64,000 bases of DNA from Candidatus Amarolinea dominans (GTDB lineage: Bacteria; Chloroflexota; Anaerolineae; SSC4; Amarolineaceae): the NCBI GenBank assembly GCA_016719785.1, contig JADJYJ010000003.1:620001-684000 (forward strand). Direction: 5' to 3'. This document shows positions 1-8,623 of this stretch, in pieces. The notes below the pieces were generated by a model. It saw only the letters and a list, made by a program, of their open reading frames with translations, did no database searches and had not been told where the DNA came from. The number at the start of each line of letters is the position of its first letter. The first letter of the stretch is position 1. The translations under genes were made by a program, and so were the position numbers.

Positions 1-780
1 CCAGCCCTCGGCGCCATCCTCCAACTCCTCACGCAGATCGGCGCACAGCGTCACATCCTGCAGCGTCGAAGGGATCACCTGCCCGCGCACCGCCAGGACC
101 CGGCTGGCCTCGGCCAGGCCGCTCTCGAAGCTGCCGGTGATGTTGGTCATCGCGGCGATGAACAGGTTGCCAAAGGAATGGCCGTTCAGCCCCATGCCTT
201 CACTAAACCGGTATTCGAAGAGGCGGGTGGTGAGGGTTTCGGCGTCGGAGAGCGCCGCAATACAGGCTCGAAAGTCGCCAGGCGGCGGCAAACCCAGTTC
301 CTGGCGCAGACGGCCAGAGGAGCCGCCATCATCGGCCACGGTGACGATCGCTGTGATGTTATCGGTGTACTTCTTGAGTCCTCGCAGCAGCGTGGACAAC
401 CCGGTGCCGCCGCCAAAGGCCACCACTTTAGGCCCACCCCGGCGCCGGCGGTGTTGATAGACAATGTCGGCCACATGGCCCTGCCCAGGGCGCAAGAACG
501 GCTCGACCAGGGCCTGACTCAACTTGTAGAGGGCCAGGCCGATCAGCCCAAGCCCCATGCCGGAGAAGACCAGCGCGCGCAGCGGGCGGTCTGCGAACTG
601 CAACATGCCAAAATAGACGATCGGTGAAAACGTATGACTGTCTGCGGCACTGCGGATGAGAATAGCGAAGCCCAGGCTGAGCACAATACTACCGAGCATG
701 AGCAATAGCAGCCAGCGCTTGACGTGCATTCCGGGAACGAGCCACTTGAGGTGCGAGCGGCGACCATTACTTGATGCCAT
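1..780 (-). CDS. yvcK: YvcK-type gluconeogenesis factor (CofD-like), 3' end outside window
   Basis: The frame read from an ATG at 780 is open to the left edge, so the C-terminus is missing. Two N-terminal hydrophobic segments (about residues 20-42 and 62-84) precede a cytoplasmic domain with the nucleotide-binding loop AFGGGTGLSTLLRGL near residue 122 and TVADDGGSSGRLR near 147, which are hallmarks of the YvcK/CofD fold. YvcK proteins bind UDP-sugars and support cell-wall synthesis during gluconeogenic growth; in B. subtilis the protein is soluble, so the membrane anchor here is a lineage variation. It lies downstream of murJ on the same strand with its own promoter. The fold assignment is firm; the substrate is unknown. 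Confidence 0.9.
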   Translation of the reverse strand, partial: MASSNGRRSHLKWLVPGMHVKRWLLLLMLGSIVLSLGFAILIRSAADSHTFSPIVYFGMLQFADRPLRALVFSGMGLGLIGLALYKLSQALVEPFLRPGQGHVADIVYQHRRRRGGPKVVAFGGGTGLSTLLRGLKKYTDNITAIVTVADDGGSSGRLRQELGLPPPGDFRACIAALSDAETLTTRLFEYRFSEGMGLNGHSFGNLFIAAMTNITGSFESGLAEASRVLAVRGQVIPSTLQDVTLCADLREELEDGAEGW

Positions 781-912
781 GAACGGAGGATTCCTTCCAG
801 TATTGCCAATCACAGATGCTCATCCGGCAAGACCAGCCGTGAGCGTCACACAATCCTATCAACCCAACCCATCGTTGTCTCCTGCACAAAGTGCGCCGGG
901 CAACCTTTCCTG

Positions 913-940
913 ATTATAGCCCATAACCAGTAAAGGCCAA
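913..940 (-). promoter_or_regulatory. Probable sigma-70 promoter of yvcK
   Basis: On the minus strand TTGGCC (935-940) and TATAAT (913-918) are 16 bp apart. This predicts a start near 906 and a leader of about 125 nt before the yvcK ATG at 780. It sits just past the murJ stop codon, so yvcK can be transcribed independently. No terminator for murJ is visible. Confidence 0.6.
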
Positions 941-951
941 AAAGAGCAGGG

Positions 952-2286
952 TCAGAGGGCGGAGGTCAGCCGCCTGCGCAGCACAAAGGTCAGGGCCAGC
1001 ACCTCGGCCGTCACCGCGATGGAGTTGGCCAGGGCCAGACCGCCAAAGCCCAGTGGCCCCATCAGCAGCAGGCCCAGCACGATGTTGACCAGCGCGGAGG
1101 CTGTTGCCAGCAGCAGGGGTGTGAGGGTGTCCTGGCGGGCGAAAAACGCACGTGCGACCAACTCCAGGCTGGCGTGACCCACCAGCCCCAGCGCGTAGAA
1201 GCGCAGCGCCACGTAAACGGCCTCCGTGCTGCTGGCATCGAACGCGCCGCGCTGGTAGAGCAGTTGCAGCAGCGGGCGCCCCAACACGATCAACCCGACC
1301 GCCGCGGGCACGGTCAGCGCCACGACGACGCGCAGAGATTGACTCAGCGTGCGCCGCAGCCCGGCCAGATCGCCCCGGGCGGCCAGTTCGGCCAGGGTGG
1401 GAAAGGCCACCAGCCCAAACGCCGTGCCGATGAGCGTCTCCGGCAATTGCATGGCGTCCCAGCCCCACTCCAGCGCGCTGACGCTGCCCGTCCCCAGGCG
1501 CGAGGCCAGGTTGGTCATCATGATGAGCGTCACGTGAAACACGCCCAGGTCAAGCAGGCGCGGCCCCAGCAGCCAGAGGACGTGGCGCATGGCCGGCGTG
1601 CGCAGATCGAGCACGGGGCGCCAGTGGAAGCCATAGTGCAGCAGCGCAGGAAATTTGATCGCCAGGTGCAGCAAGGCGCCGATCACCGCGCCCACCGCCA
1701 GCCCGCGCGTGCCCCACAGCGGGCCGAGCCACAGCGCGCCGGCCACGATGCCCAGCGGATAGACGACCGGCGCCAGGGCCGGCAGCAGAAAATGCTTGAA
1801 GCTGTGCAAGACACTGCCCTGCACCGCACTGACACCAAAGATGACGGTGGAGACGAGCAGGATGCGCATCACCGCGGCGGTTTCAGCCTGCGCCGCGGGC
1901 GTAAAGCCGGGGGCAATCACCCTGCCGACTAACCACGGAGCCGCCAAGCCGGCCACGACCGCCAACGCGGTCACCACCAGCACCACCAGGTTGGTCACGG
2001 CGCTGGCGAGGCGCCAGGCGCCCGCGCGGTCGTCGGCAGCCAGGAAATCGGCAAACACCGGAATGAACGCGGTAGCCAACGCCCCCCCGGCCACGATGCT
2101 GAAGAGCAGATCGGGCAGCTTGAACGCCGCGTAATAGGCATCCAGGTCGGCGCCGATGCCGAATTGGCGCCCGAGGATGATGTTGCGCAGCAGCCCGGCG
2201 GCCGCGGCCAGGCCAAAGGCGGCCGCCACGATCAGGGTGTTGCGGGCAATGGATGCAAAAGGGGAGGCGGTTTTTCTGCTGGACAT
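952..2286 (-). CDS. murJ: Lipid II flippase MurJ (MviN family)
   Basis: A 444-residue multi-pass membrane protein. The N-terminal block (LRNIILGRQFGIGADLDAYY..FKLPDLLFSIVAGGALATAFIPVF) is the MurJ/MviN signature, and the later PETLIGTAFGLVAFPTLAELAARGD and LLYQRGAFD motifs agree. MurJ moves lipid II across the cytoplasmic membrane for peptidoglycan polymerisation. The protein ends right after the TM12 region (..VLALTFVLRRRLTSAL), whereas many MurJ proteins are about 510 residues with 14 helices, so the last two helices appear absent. The start codon follows directly from the conserved N-terminus. No other wall gene is cotranscribed immediately upstream. Confidence 0.93.
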   Translation of the reverse strand: MSSRKTASPFASIARNTLIVAAAFGLAAAAGLLRNIILGRQFGIGADLDAYYAAFKLPDLLFSIVAGGALATAFIPVFADFLAADDRAGAWRLASAVTNLVVLVVTALAVVAGLAAPWLVGRVIAPGFTPAAQAETAAVMRILLVSTVIFGVSAVQGSVLHSFKHFLLPALAPVVYPLGIVAGALWLGPLWGTRGLAVGAVIGALLHLAIKFPALLHYGFHWRPVLDLRTPAMRHVLWLLGPRLLDLGVFHVTLIMMTNLASRLGTGSVSALEWGWDAMQLPETLIGTAFGLVAFPTLAELAARGDLAGLRRTLSQSLRVVVALTVPAAVGLIVLGRPLLQLLYQRGAFDASSTEAVYVALRFYALGLVGHASLELVARAFFARQDTLTPLLLATASALVNIVLGLLLMGPLGFGGLALANSIAVTAEVLALTFVLRRRLTSAL

Positions 2287-2391
2287 GATTCGTAAGACTC
2301 CATCTGGCCTGGCCGCGCAGCCTCGGCCGCGCCTTGCAGATTGACTTCGCGACGGTGGCCGTGACTTGCAGTCGCCCGTCCCCTGCCCGAC

Positions 2392-3708
2392 TCAGGGCTT
2401 GAGCGCGGCTACGGCGGCCGCGTAACCCGGATTCAGCGCCACGGCCCGTGCAAACGCCTGGCGCGCGCCTTCCGGATCGCCCAGCGCGGCCAGCGCGCGC
2501 CCGCGCCAGTAGTGCAGTTCCTCCACATCGGTGGTGGTCCTGAGGGTGGCATCGGCCAGCGCCAGGACTTCCGCGTGGCGCCCAACCTCAGAATAGGCGG
2601 CAAACGGCCCAAACTGATACCACAGCATGCGCCAGGGCAGACCCAGTTGCCGCGCCTGATCGTATGCGGCCGCGGCCGCGGCAAACTGACCGAGGGCCGT
2701 GAGATCGCTCCCCAGGTTGAACCAGGCGAACGCGTCCTGCGGCTGCGCGTCCACCGCGGCCTGCGCCAGGGCCAGGCCCCGTTGGCGGGCAAGCGCCTCG
2801 TCGGCGTCCGCGCCCAGGATGGCCGCCACCAGGGGCGCCTGCTCGGCCCGGTAGACCAGCAGATAGGTGTCATCGAAGACGCGCCATAGCGATCCCACAT
2901 CCGCGTAGGGCAAGAGAATGCCCTGGTACGGGTCGCCTTTCTTAAGCCCCTGGCTGACGTACGAATCGTAAACGATCCACATCTGCTCGGCATCGTCATA
3001 GCCGGTCAGCAAGCGGTAGTGCCCCATGCCATCGTTGGGGTGCAGTTCCAGCCAGGTTTCGATCAGCACCGGCAGGCCATTGCTCAGAAACAGGCGCATG
3101 CGGTCCGCGTCGCCGTGGGTGCGCACCAGCGTCTGCAGGCCCTGAGACTGGGCAAAGGCGGCCATTTCGCCCAGATTGACGTTCTTGTCCTCTGGGTTGG
3201 GGCGCAGCGCCCGGCGCAGATCCTCCTGGCGCAGCGGGCTGCCGAAGTAGCTGAGATAAAACGCCAGCGTGGCAGGGCCGCAGTTGTTCCAGGTCTGCCA
3301 TTCGTGCCGCAGCCCGCGCAGCTCAACCTGCGGCGCAACCGCCTGAAACGACGGCGGCCGGGTTGGCGCGACGCGCGGCACAGTGGCATCCGTGGTCAGA
3401 ACCAGGGGCGGCGCGGTGACGGCAGAGCGTGTGGCCGTGGCTGTGGGCTGTGGCGGCGCGGTTGTGATCTGCGCCGGCGGCGGGCGAGTGGCGACCCCTG
3501 CGGGCGTGATGGGCAGTGGCGTTGGCACCCACTGGGGGTGCGGGAGTGGCTCGCCGAACGTTGCCTGGGCGCGCCGCCATAAGCCCGTTGGCCCCCCATA
3601 GCGCCACAGGCCGGTCGCCAACAACAGAAGTGCGCACACAACGCCCAGGGCCAGAATGAAGCGAATGGACAGGGTCGCCCTGCGCGGGTGAATTTTATGA
3701 TCGTTCAT
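2392..3708 (-). CDS. Exported C39-family cysteine peptidase with C-terminal TPR repeats
   Basis: I chose the ATG at 3708 (MNDHKIHPRR), which has AAGG 8 nt upstream; an in-frame ATG at 3723 is possible and more distal ones are unlikely. Residues about 13-32 form a membrane anchor or signal (SIRFILALGVVCALLLLATG). A Pro/Thr-rich linker with PPAQITTAPPQPTATATR follows, to about residue 130. Next is a Peptidase_C39_2-like domain: the candidate nucleophile lies in TWNNCGPATLAFYLSYFG and the His in GMGHYRLLTGYDD, followed by VYDSY. The last ~170 residues carry TPR motifs (AFWNLGSDL-type and HYWRGRALAALGDPEGARQAFARA). The product is likely an extracytoplasmic protease or peptide-binding protein; its substrate is unknown. 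It is transcribed divergently from the coiled-coil gene at 3957. Confidence 0.8.
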   Translation of the reverse strand: MNDHKIHPRRATLSIRFILALGVVCALLLLATGLWRYGGPTGLWRRAQATFGEPLPHPQWVPTPLPITPAGVATRPPPAQITTAPPQPTATATRSAVTAPPLVLTTDATVPRVAPTRPPSFQAVAPQVELRGLRHEWQTWNNCGPATLAFYLSYFGSPLRQEDLRRALRPNPEDKNVNLGEMAAFAQSQGLQTLVRTHGDADRMRLFLSNGLPVLIETWLELHPNDGMGHYRLLTGYDDAEQMWIVYDSYVSQGLKKGDPYQGILLPYADVGSLWRVFDDTYLLVYRAEQAPLVAAILGADADEALARQRGLALAQAAVDAQPQDAFAWFNLGSDLTALGQFAAAAAAYDQARQLGLPWRMLWYQFGPFAAYSEVGRHAEVLALADATLRTTTDVEELHYWRGRALAALGDPEGARQAFARAVALNPGYAAAVAALKP

Positions 3709-3833
3709 CAGTTCAACCTTCATCCCATTGAACGTGCCACCACTCACGCCAGTTACATGGCGGCCTACTGCCAAACCGACCGGCCCACGGAGCGCAGCGC
3801 AGGTTTCCGCAATGTATCTTTTTTGTTGTGCAG

Positions 3834-3842
3834 TGTTATAAT
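3834..3842 (+). promoter_or_regulatory. Extended -10 promoter for the coiled-coil/HhH gene
   Basis: The sequence TGTTATAAT (TATAAT at 3837-3842 with an upstream TGN) forms an extended -10 element in the divergent intergenic region, about 115 nt before the ATG at 3957. No good -35 is present, which is usual for extended -10 promoters. Confidence 0.5.
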
Positions 3843-3956
3843 ACTGGTGTCCAGCGTCCGCCTGGCAACCGGGGCCAGCCGTCTGTCCCCTGATGGCGCA
3901 TCGGCCCAGGCACAGACAGAAACGCACAAAAATGGGGGAAATAAAGGGAGGGAGCT

Positions 3957-5633
3957 ATGTCTTTATCGTTCAATTTCAGTCCGTTGGCCGCCTTCGTCCT
4001 CGGCATCTTGCTCGGTTTTCTCATCGAGTGGCTGTTGGAGTTGCTCTATTTCAGGCGCCAGCGCCGCGGATGCGAGGAACGTCTGGCCCGGGCCGAGACC
4101 GACCTACAGGAACGCAACCGCGACGTGTTGACCCTGCGCACACAGGCAGACGCGTTACGCGGCGACCTCAGCACGGCCCAAGCGCGCACCACCACGCTGC
4201 AAGGAGAATTGCAGGCCACGCAGCAGCGGGCCGCGGGATTACAGGCCACGCTGGGTGACAGCACGACCCAGGTGAGCGGCCTGCAGGCCGGGCGCCAGGA
4301 CCTTGATGCCCGCCTGACCTCCGCGCTTGGCGAAATCGAGGCCCTGCGCGGCCAGGTTGGCAGCGCGGTCGCTCGCCGTGATTCGCTGGATGCTGCACTG
4401 CAAGCGCGCGGGGCAGCCTACAAATCGTTGGAGGCCGCCCTGGCCGCCTCACGTGCCAACGAAGTCACCTTGCAGGACGACCTGGAACGCCTGCGCGGCG
4501 ATATGCAGACCCGCGAGGCCCTGCTAGGTAGCGCGCAAGGCGCAAGCGAGAGCCTACGGCAGCAGCTCAGCCAGACCAGCGCCCGCCGTGATTCGCTGGA
4601 CGCCGCGCTGAAAGCGCGTGACGCCGCCTATCGCGCCCTGGAAGCCGCCCAGGCTGAATCGCGCGCGCATGAAGTGGCGCTACGGGATCAACTGGCCGAC
4701 CTGCGCGCCAATTTCCAGGCGCGCAACAACACGTTGGACAGCGCCATGTCGGAATCAGAAAGTCTGCGCAGCCAGCTCGCTGACAACGAAGCCCGGCGCA
4801 CCTCCCTGCAGCATGAACTGGCCGCGGCCGGGGATAAAATTTCCAACTTACAGGCATCCCTGGATGTTGGCGGCAGCCGCGGGGTGTCGTTTGCACAGGA
4901 GACGCCCGGTTTCGATCTGCCAGGCGCCGGATCTGGCCTGGTGGCCGGCGAGGGCGCCGGCTTTGCTTCCGGGGCAGAGGCGGCCGACGTTGGTGAGTAT
5001 GACGCCGACCTGACCGGGAGCCGCGGCCCAGGTTTTGCGTCTGGCGCGGCAGGATCGCTCAGCGATCTCCCTGACGCCGATGTGACAGCGGGCGGCAGGC
5101 CCCCCGGCGTGGAGGCTGGGCTGGTCGCCGGTGGCATTGCCTTCGGGGGCGCGCTTGCTCAGTTGGGCGATCAGGGCGAGCCAGCAGGAGCACGCGCGGC
5201 GTCCTGCCCGCAGGACCTCTCCAAAGTCATGGGCATCGGCCAGGTCTATGAAACAAAACTCTATGCGGCAGGCATCGGCAGCTTCTGGCAATTGGCGACT
5301 GCAGACGATGACACGCTGCGCCGCATCTTCGGTATCAAAGACTTTCAGAAGATTGACCTGGGCACCATCAAGGCAGACGCCCGTCGCCTGGCTGAGGACA
5401 GCAATACGGTCGGTCGTGGCTGGGACGGCTCCCAACCGGACGATTTCGAGTCCATGGAGGGCATCGGCGCCGTCTTCGAAGGGCGCCTGTACGATGGCGG
5501 CATCTGCACCTTGCGCGCGCTGGCCGATGCCACAGAGGCACAGTTGGAAGCCCTTTGCCCGGCGCCCGCCTGGCGTCGCCCCGACTATGCCGGCTGGATT
5601 CGCCAGGCCAAAGCCAGGCTGGGGGAGGTCTAA
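3957..5633 (+). CDS. Membrane-anchored coiled-coil protein with C-terminal helix-hairpin-helix repeats
   Basis: A 558-residue protein whose ATG is preceded by GGGAGGGAGCT. Residues about 10-32 are one TM helix (LAAFVLGILLGFLIEWLLELLYF). Residues about 38-300 are a long Arg/Glu/Gln/Leu-rich coiled coil with internal duplication: a block with SARRDSLDAALKARDAAYRALEAAQAESRA recurs at least twice. A Gly/Ala-rich linker follows (about 300-410). The C-terminal ~140 residues hold two copies of a DUF4332/HhH-like unit, LSKVMGIGQVYETKLYAAGI and FESMEGIGAVFEGRLYDGGI, of the kind annotated as flap-endonuclease-like HhH in COG3743. I see no nuclease active site, so a scaffolding or DNA/protein-binding role is more likely. 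The next gene begins 3 nt after the stop, so they form an operon. Confidence 0.75.
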   Translation: MSLSFNFSPLAAFVLGILLGFLIEWLLELLYFRRQRRGCEERLARAETDLQERNRDVLTLRTQADALRGDLSTAQARTTTLQGELQATQQRAAGLQATLGDSTTQVSGLQAGRQDLDARLTSALGEIEALRGQVGSAVARRDSLDAALQARGAAYKSLEAALAASRANEVTLQDDLERLRGDMQTREALLGSAQGASESLRQQLSQTSARRDSLDAALKARDAAYRALEAAQAESRAHEVALRDQLADLRANFQARNNTLDSAMSESESLRSQLADNEARRTSLQHELAAAGDKISNLQASLDVGGSRGVSFAQETPGFDLPGAGSGLVAGEGAGFASGAEAADVGEYDADLTGSRGPGFASGAAGSLSDLPDADVTAGGRPPGVEAGLVAGGIAFGGALAQLGDQGEPAGARAASCPQDLSKVMGIGQVYETKLYAAGIGSFWQLATADDDTLRRIFGIKDFQKIDLGTIKADARRLAEDSNTVGRGWDGSQPDDFESMEGIGAVFEGRLYDGGICTLRALADATEAQLEALCPAPAWRRPDYAGWIRQAKARLGEV

Positions 5634-5636
5634 GCG

Positions 5637-7297
5637 ATGTTTCGCCAACGTGGATGGTTCTGGACGCCGCTCTTCGATCGTTGGCAAGTGCTGGCTGCGC
5701 TGCTGCTGGCTGCGCTTTTCGTTTGCTGACGATACGGTTCGATCGCACACCGCCGGCCCCCGTCTTCACTGAGCCGGCCGCCAATGCCCAACTGACAGCC
5801 GCTGCGCTGGGTGACGCGGCCGGTACCGCCCGCGCCAATGACACGGTGCGCCTGTTCGCCGGTGACACGGCGCTCGGTGACGCCAAAGCTGATGCCGGCG
5901 GTCAATGGCGCCTGCCGCTGACCAACCTGACGCCCGGTCAGCATACGCTGCTGGCCAGGATCGTGGACGCCAACGGCAAGGTGCTGGCCTCCTCGCAGCC
6001 GCGCAACATCACCGTGGCGCCTGCCGCGACACCGACTCCCGCCGTCATGGCGCCCATCATTACCGCGCCGGCGCCGGGCGCGCAGTTGACCGCCGGCAAC
6101 CTGGGCGACCTGGCCGGCAGCGGCCGCGCCGGCGACACCCTGCGCATCCATGATGGCGACAAGGAGATCGGTCAGGCCACGGTTGGTCCGGACGGCGCCT
6201 GGCGCTTCCCCTTCCCGGCCCTGACCAGCGGCGCCCATGCCATCACCGCCCGCGTTGTGGACGCCAACGGCAATGTGCAGGCCACCTCGCAGCCGCTCAA
6301 CATCAGCATCGTGGATGCCGCGACGCAGCGACGGCCCGCCGCATGGCGCCCATCACCGCGCCGGCGCGGCGCGGTGACCGCCGCAACCTGGGCGACCTGG
6401 GCAGCGCCAGGCACCCTGCGCCATGATGGCGCAAGGAGATCGGCCAGGTCACTATCGGTCCGGACGGCGCCTGGCGCTTCCCTTCCGGCCCTGACCAGCG
6501 GCGCCCATGCCATCACCGCGCGTGCACACCAACGGCAAGGCAGGCACGGTACGCCAGGCGTCACACCAGGCAGCGGCGGTACGCCAGGCGTCACACCAGG
6601 CAGCGGCGGAACGCCAGGCGTCACACCAGGCAGCGGCGGTACGCCAGGCGCGACACCAGGAACGACGACAACGCCGGCGGTAACACCGACACCGATCGCT
6701 GGTCGTGTCAAGGCGCCGGTCTTGACCAGTGCGCTGGTCTCACCGCTGCACACCAGCCGGCCCCTTTTCCGTGGCACGGCCGAACCTGGCTCCAGGGTGC
6801 GCATTTACGATGGCGCGACATTGCTCGCTGAAGTGACGGCTGACGCGGCGGGCAACTGGAGCTTCGTGCCGCCGGTCGCGCTGGCAGCCGGTGATCATGT
6901 CCTGCGCCTGGCGGCCGTGGACACCGACGGCAGCGAAGTCTTCGCCGATCCGTTGCCGTTCACGATTGCGGCCGACGCCCAACCGCTGGCGTCCCCCACG
7001 ATCAACCTGCCGCCGGGCGGTCAGCTTCCGGCCGGCGAACGCCTGACGGGGACCGCACCGCCCAATAGCACCGTGATCCTCTACGCCGGCGACAAGGCGC
7101 TGGGCGCCGCCACGGCCGGCCCGGATGGCTCCTGGCAGTTCATCGTGCCGGCGGACCTGCCGCCGGGCGACTACGACTTCCGGGCGGTTGTCAATGATGC
7201 CAGCGGCAACCTGCTGGGCGAATCGCTGCCTGTGCGCATCAAGATCTTGCCGTCACTCGGTCTCCCCACCACGGGTGGGGACCTCAGCGGGCAGTAG
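5637..7297 (+). CDS. Secreted bacterial Ig-like repeat protein, apparently frameshifted
   Basis: An ATG at 5637 opens a classic signal/anchor (MFRQRGWFWTPLFDRWQVLA then LLLAALFV), but that frame hits TGA at 5727-5729. The long downstream frame (RLLTIRFDRTPPAPVFTEPAA...) runs to 7297; one extra T in the CTTTTC run near 5718 would join them. At least five Ig-like modules follow, each about 85-95 residues, with motifs such as AGDTLRIHDGDKEIGQATV and GPDGAWRFPFPALTSGAHAI. The third module (about 6320-6535) is corrupted by several small deletions. A GGTPGVTPGS repeat linker precedes two final modules. Family role: extracellular or cell-surface structural or adhesion protein. The C-terminus reads LPTTGGDLSGQ with no membrane helix after it. 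It is 3 nt downstream of the coiled-coil gene. Confidence 0.7.
6548..6663 (+). repeat. 30-bp tandem repeat encoding GGTPGVTPGS
   Basis: Nearly four copies of a 30-bp in-frame unit encode GTPGVTPGSG decapeptides, a flexible Gly/Pro/Thr linker between Ig-like modules. The first three copies differ by at most one base and the last is partial and diverged (GTPGATPG), which suggests recent slippage or recombination. Confidence 0.9.
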
Positions 7298-7336
7298 TTT
7301 CAGACAAAAATGGTAACTGCTGGGTCTGTTTGGAAT

Positions 7337-7441
7337 TCAGACAGGATTTACAGGATTGACAGGATATTCGAACTCTCGTGGCGGTAGTTTTGCACGCCAC
7401 AGAGCAAGAATCCTGTTCATCCTGTTCATCCTGTCCAAATC
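7337..7441. repeat. Imperfect inverted repeat of CAGGAT-type tandem motifs
   Basis: The left side has three ACAGGAT-type units (7341-7365) and the right side three ATCCTGTTC-type units (7410-7436), so the stretch can fold into a long hairpin. It lies in the ~280-bp gap between the Ig-like gene and the hsdM remnant. I see no gene, promoter or clear terminator in that gap besides this. Confidence 0.6.
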
Positions 7442-7545
7442 AACTTGCAGGGTGAGCAGTGACCAAAAATGACTTAACATCATCCTGACCCGCACACACT
7501 GCCCCTCACCAGGCTGAGAAATCAGGTTTACCCTCAAAGACCTGG

Positions 7546-8457
7546 TTGTCCGATATGCCGGGACATACAAGGACTAGGTTGGTGAGCGCGACCAAGCTCG
7601 GCAGCGGCAAGGAGATGGTGGACCGGCTGACCAACCTCATCGCCATCTTCGAGAATCCGGCGCTCGACTTCTCGAAGAACCGCGCGGATGGCGACGACAT
7701 CCTGGGCGATGCCTACGAATACCTGATGCGCCACTTCGCCACTGAGAGCGGCAAGAGCAAAGGCCAGTTCTACACCCCCGCCGAAGTCAGCCGCATCATG
7801 GCGCAGATCATCGGCATCCGCGACGCCAGCACCAGCAACGCGACGACCGTCTATGACCCCACTTGCGGCTCTGGTTCGCTGCTGCTGAAGGTGGGCGACG
7901 CCGCCAGCGCCAGGGTCACGCTCTACGGGCAGGCGGCCCTGGACCGGCTGGCGGCTGAACTGGAAAGCGCCGCCGCGGAATTGGCCGAGCTGGAAGAGGA
8001 GGAGGGCGGCGAGGAGGGCATCTTCGCCGAGCTGGAGAAGGTGAACCGGGCTAACGTCAGCGCGCGGCTGCGCGAGGCCCGGGCGATCTACAACACGAAT
8101 GACGAGGCCGGCGCGGAAGCCGATGTGCTGGACAAGTGGCTGGCCTTGAGCAACCGCGAGGCCGAGCTGAAGAAGCAGTTGCGCGACGCCGAGGCCGAGC
8201 TGGACGCCAAAGCCTACGCCCACTATCCCAAACTGAGCGGGGCCGAGATCAAGACCCTGGTGGTGGACGACAAATGGCTGGCCGCGCTGGCCGCCGCCAT
8301 CCACGGCGAGATGGATCGCATCAGCCAGGCGCTGACGCAGCGCGTGCGGGAGTTGGCCGAACGCTACGAGACCCCCATGCCCCAGCAGGTCAATCGCGTG
8401 GCCGAGTTGGAAGCCAGGGTGAACGCGCATCTGGCGAAGATGGGATTTGCGCGCTGA
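7546..8457 (+). pseudogene. hsdM: Type I restriction-modification DNA methylase remnant (HsdM) with N-terminal and internal deletions
   Basis: From about 7582 the translation matches the N6-adenine methylase core of HsdM: KLGSGKEMVDRLTNLIAIFE, GDDILGDAYEYLMRHFATES, GKSKGQFYTPAEVSRIMA and the SAM-binding motif I DPTCGSGSLLLKVGD. It then jumps at ASARVTLYGQ/AALDRLAAELES (about 7930) straight to a C-terminal coiled-coil tail ending MGFAR. The catalytic NPPF/Y motif IV and several hundred residues are missing, as is the N-terminal domain. No good start codon exists (TTG at 7546, GTG at 7582). It cannot be an active methylase as it stands. It is followed by hsdS and, further on, an hsdR fragment. 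Confidence 0.8.
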
Positions 8458-8506
8458 GTTGAGAGTTATGATCGGGCACGACTTTGTGGAGTATGAACAA
8501 GGCGGC

Positions 8507-8533
8507 AATTTGTGCGACACTGTCGCACAAATT
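8507..8533. promoter_or_regulatory. Perfect 13-bp palindrome between hsdM remnant and hsdS
   Basis: Arms AATTTGTGCGACA (8507-8519) and TGTCGCACAAATT (8521-8533) flank a single C. Such near-continuous dyads are typical of operators for dimeric regulators. It lies 90 nt upstream of the hsdS start, followed at 8555 by a second dyad. Confidence 0.5.
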
Positions 8534-8554
8534 GAGTACCTGGGTTATCCAATA

Positions 8555-8573
8555 AGTCAGACACCGTCTGACT
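8555..8573. promoter_or_regulatory. Second dyad, AGTCAGAC-ACC-GTCTGACT
   Basis: Perfect 8-bp arms (8555-8562 and 8566-8573) with a 3-nt loop, 50 nt before the hsdS start and unrelated in sequence to the 8507 palindrome. It could be an operator or an RNA hairpin. Confidence 0.4.
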
Positions 8574-8623
8574 ATTTAAGTGAGACTTATGGTACCCAAC
8601 AGCGCCGCAAAGGAGGCGCATCC

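Noticed and set aside
914..1468. A minus-strand 184-codon frame continuing past the murJ stop
   Set aside because: It is out of frame with murJ and shows no MurJ helices except by chance; kept only as a possible frameshift to check.
7261..7297. LPTTG near the C-terminus of the Ig-like protein as a sortase signal
   Set aside because: A sortase signal needs a hydrophobic helix and basic tail after LPxTG; here only six residues follow the motif.
8447..8623. N-terminal extension of HsdS from an upstream ATG
   Set aside because: It crosses two strong dyads, has no family similarity, and the ATG at 8624 has an ideal Shine-Dalgarno and the conserved HsdS start.
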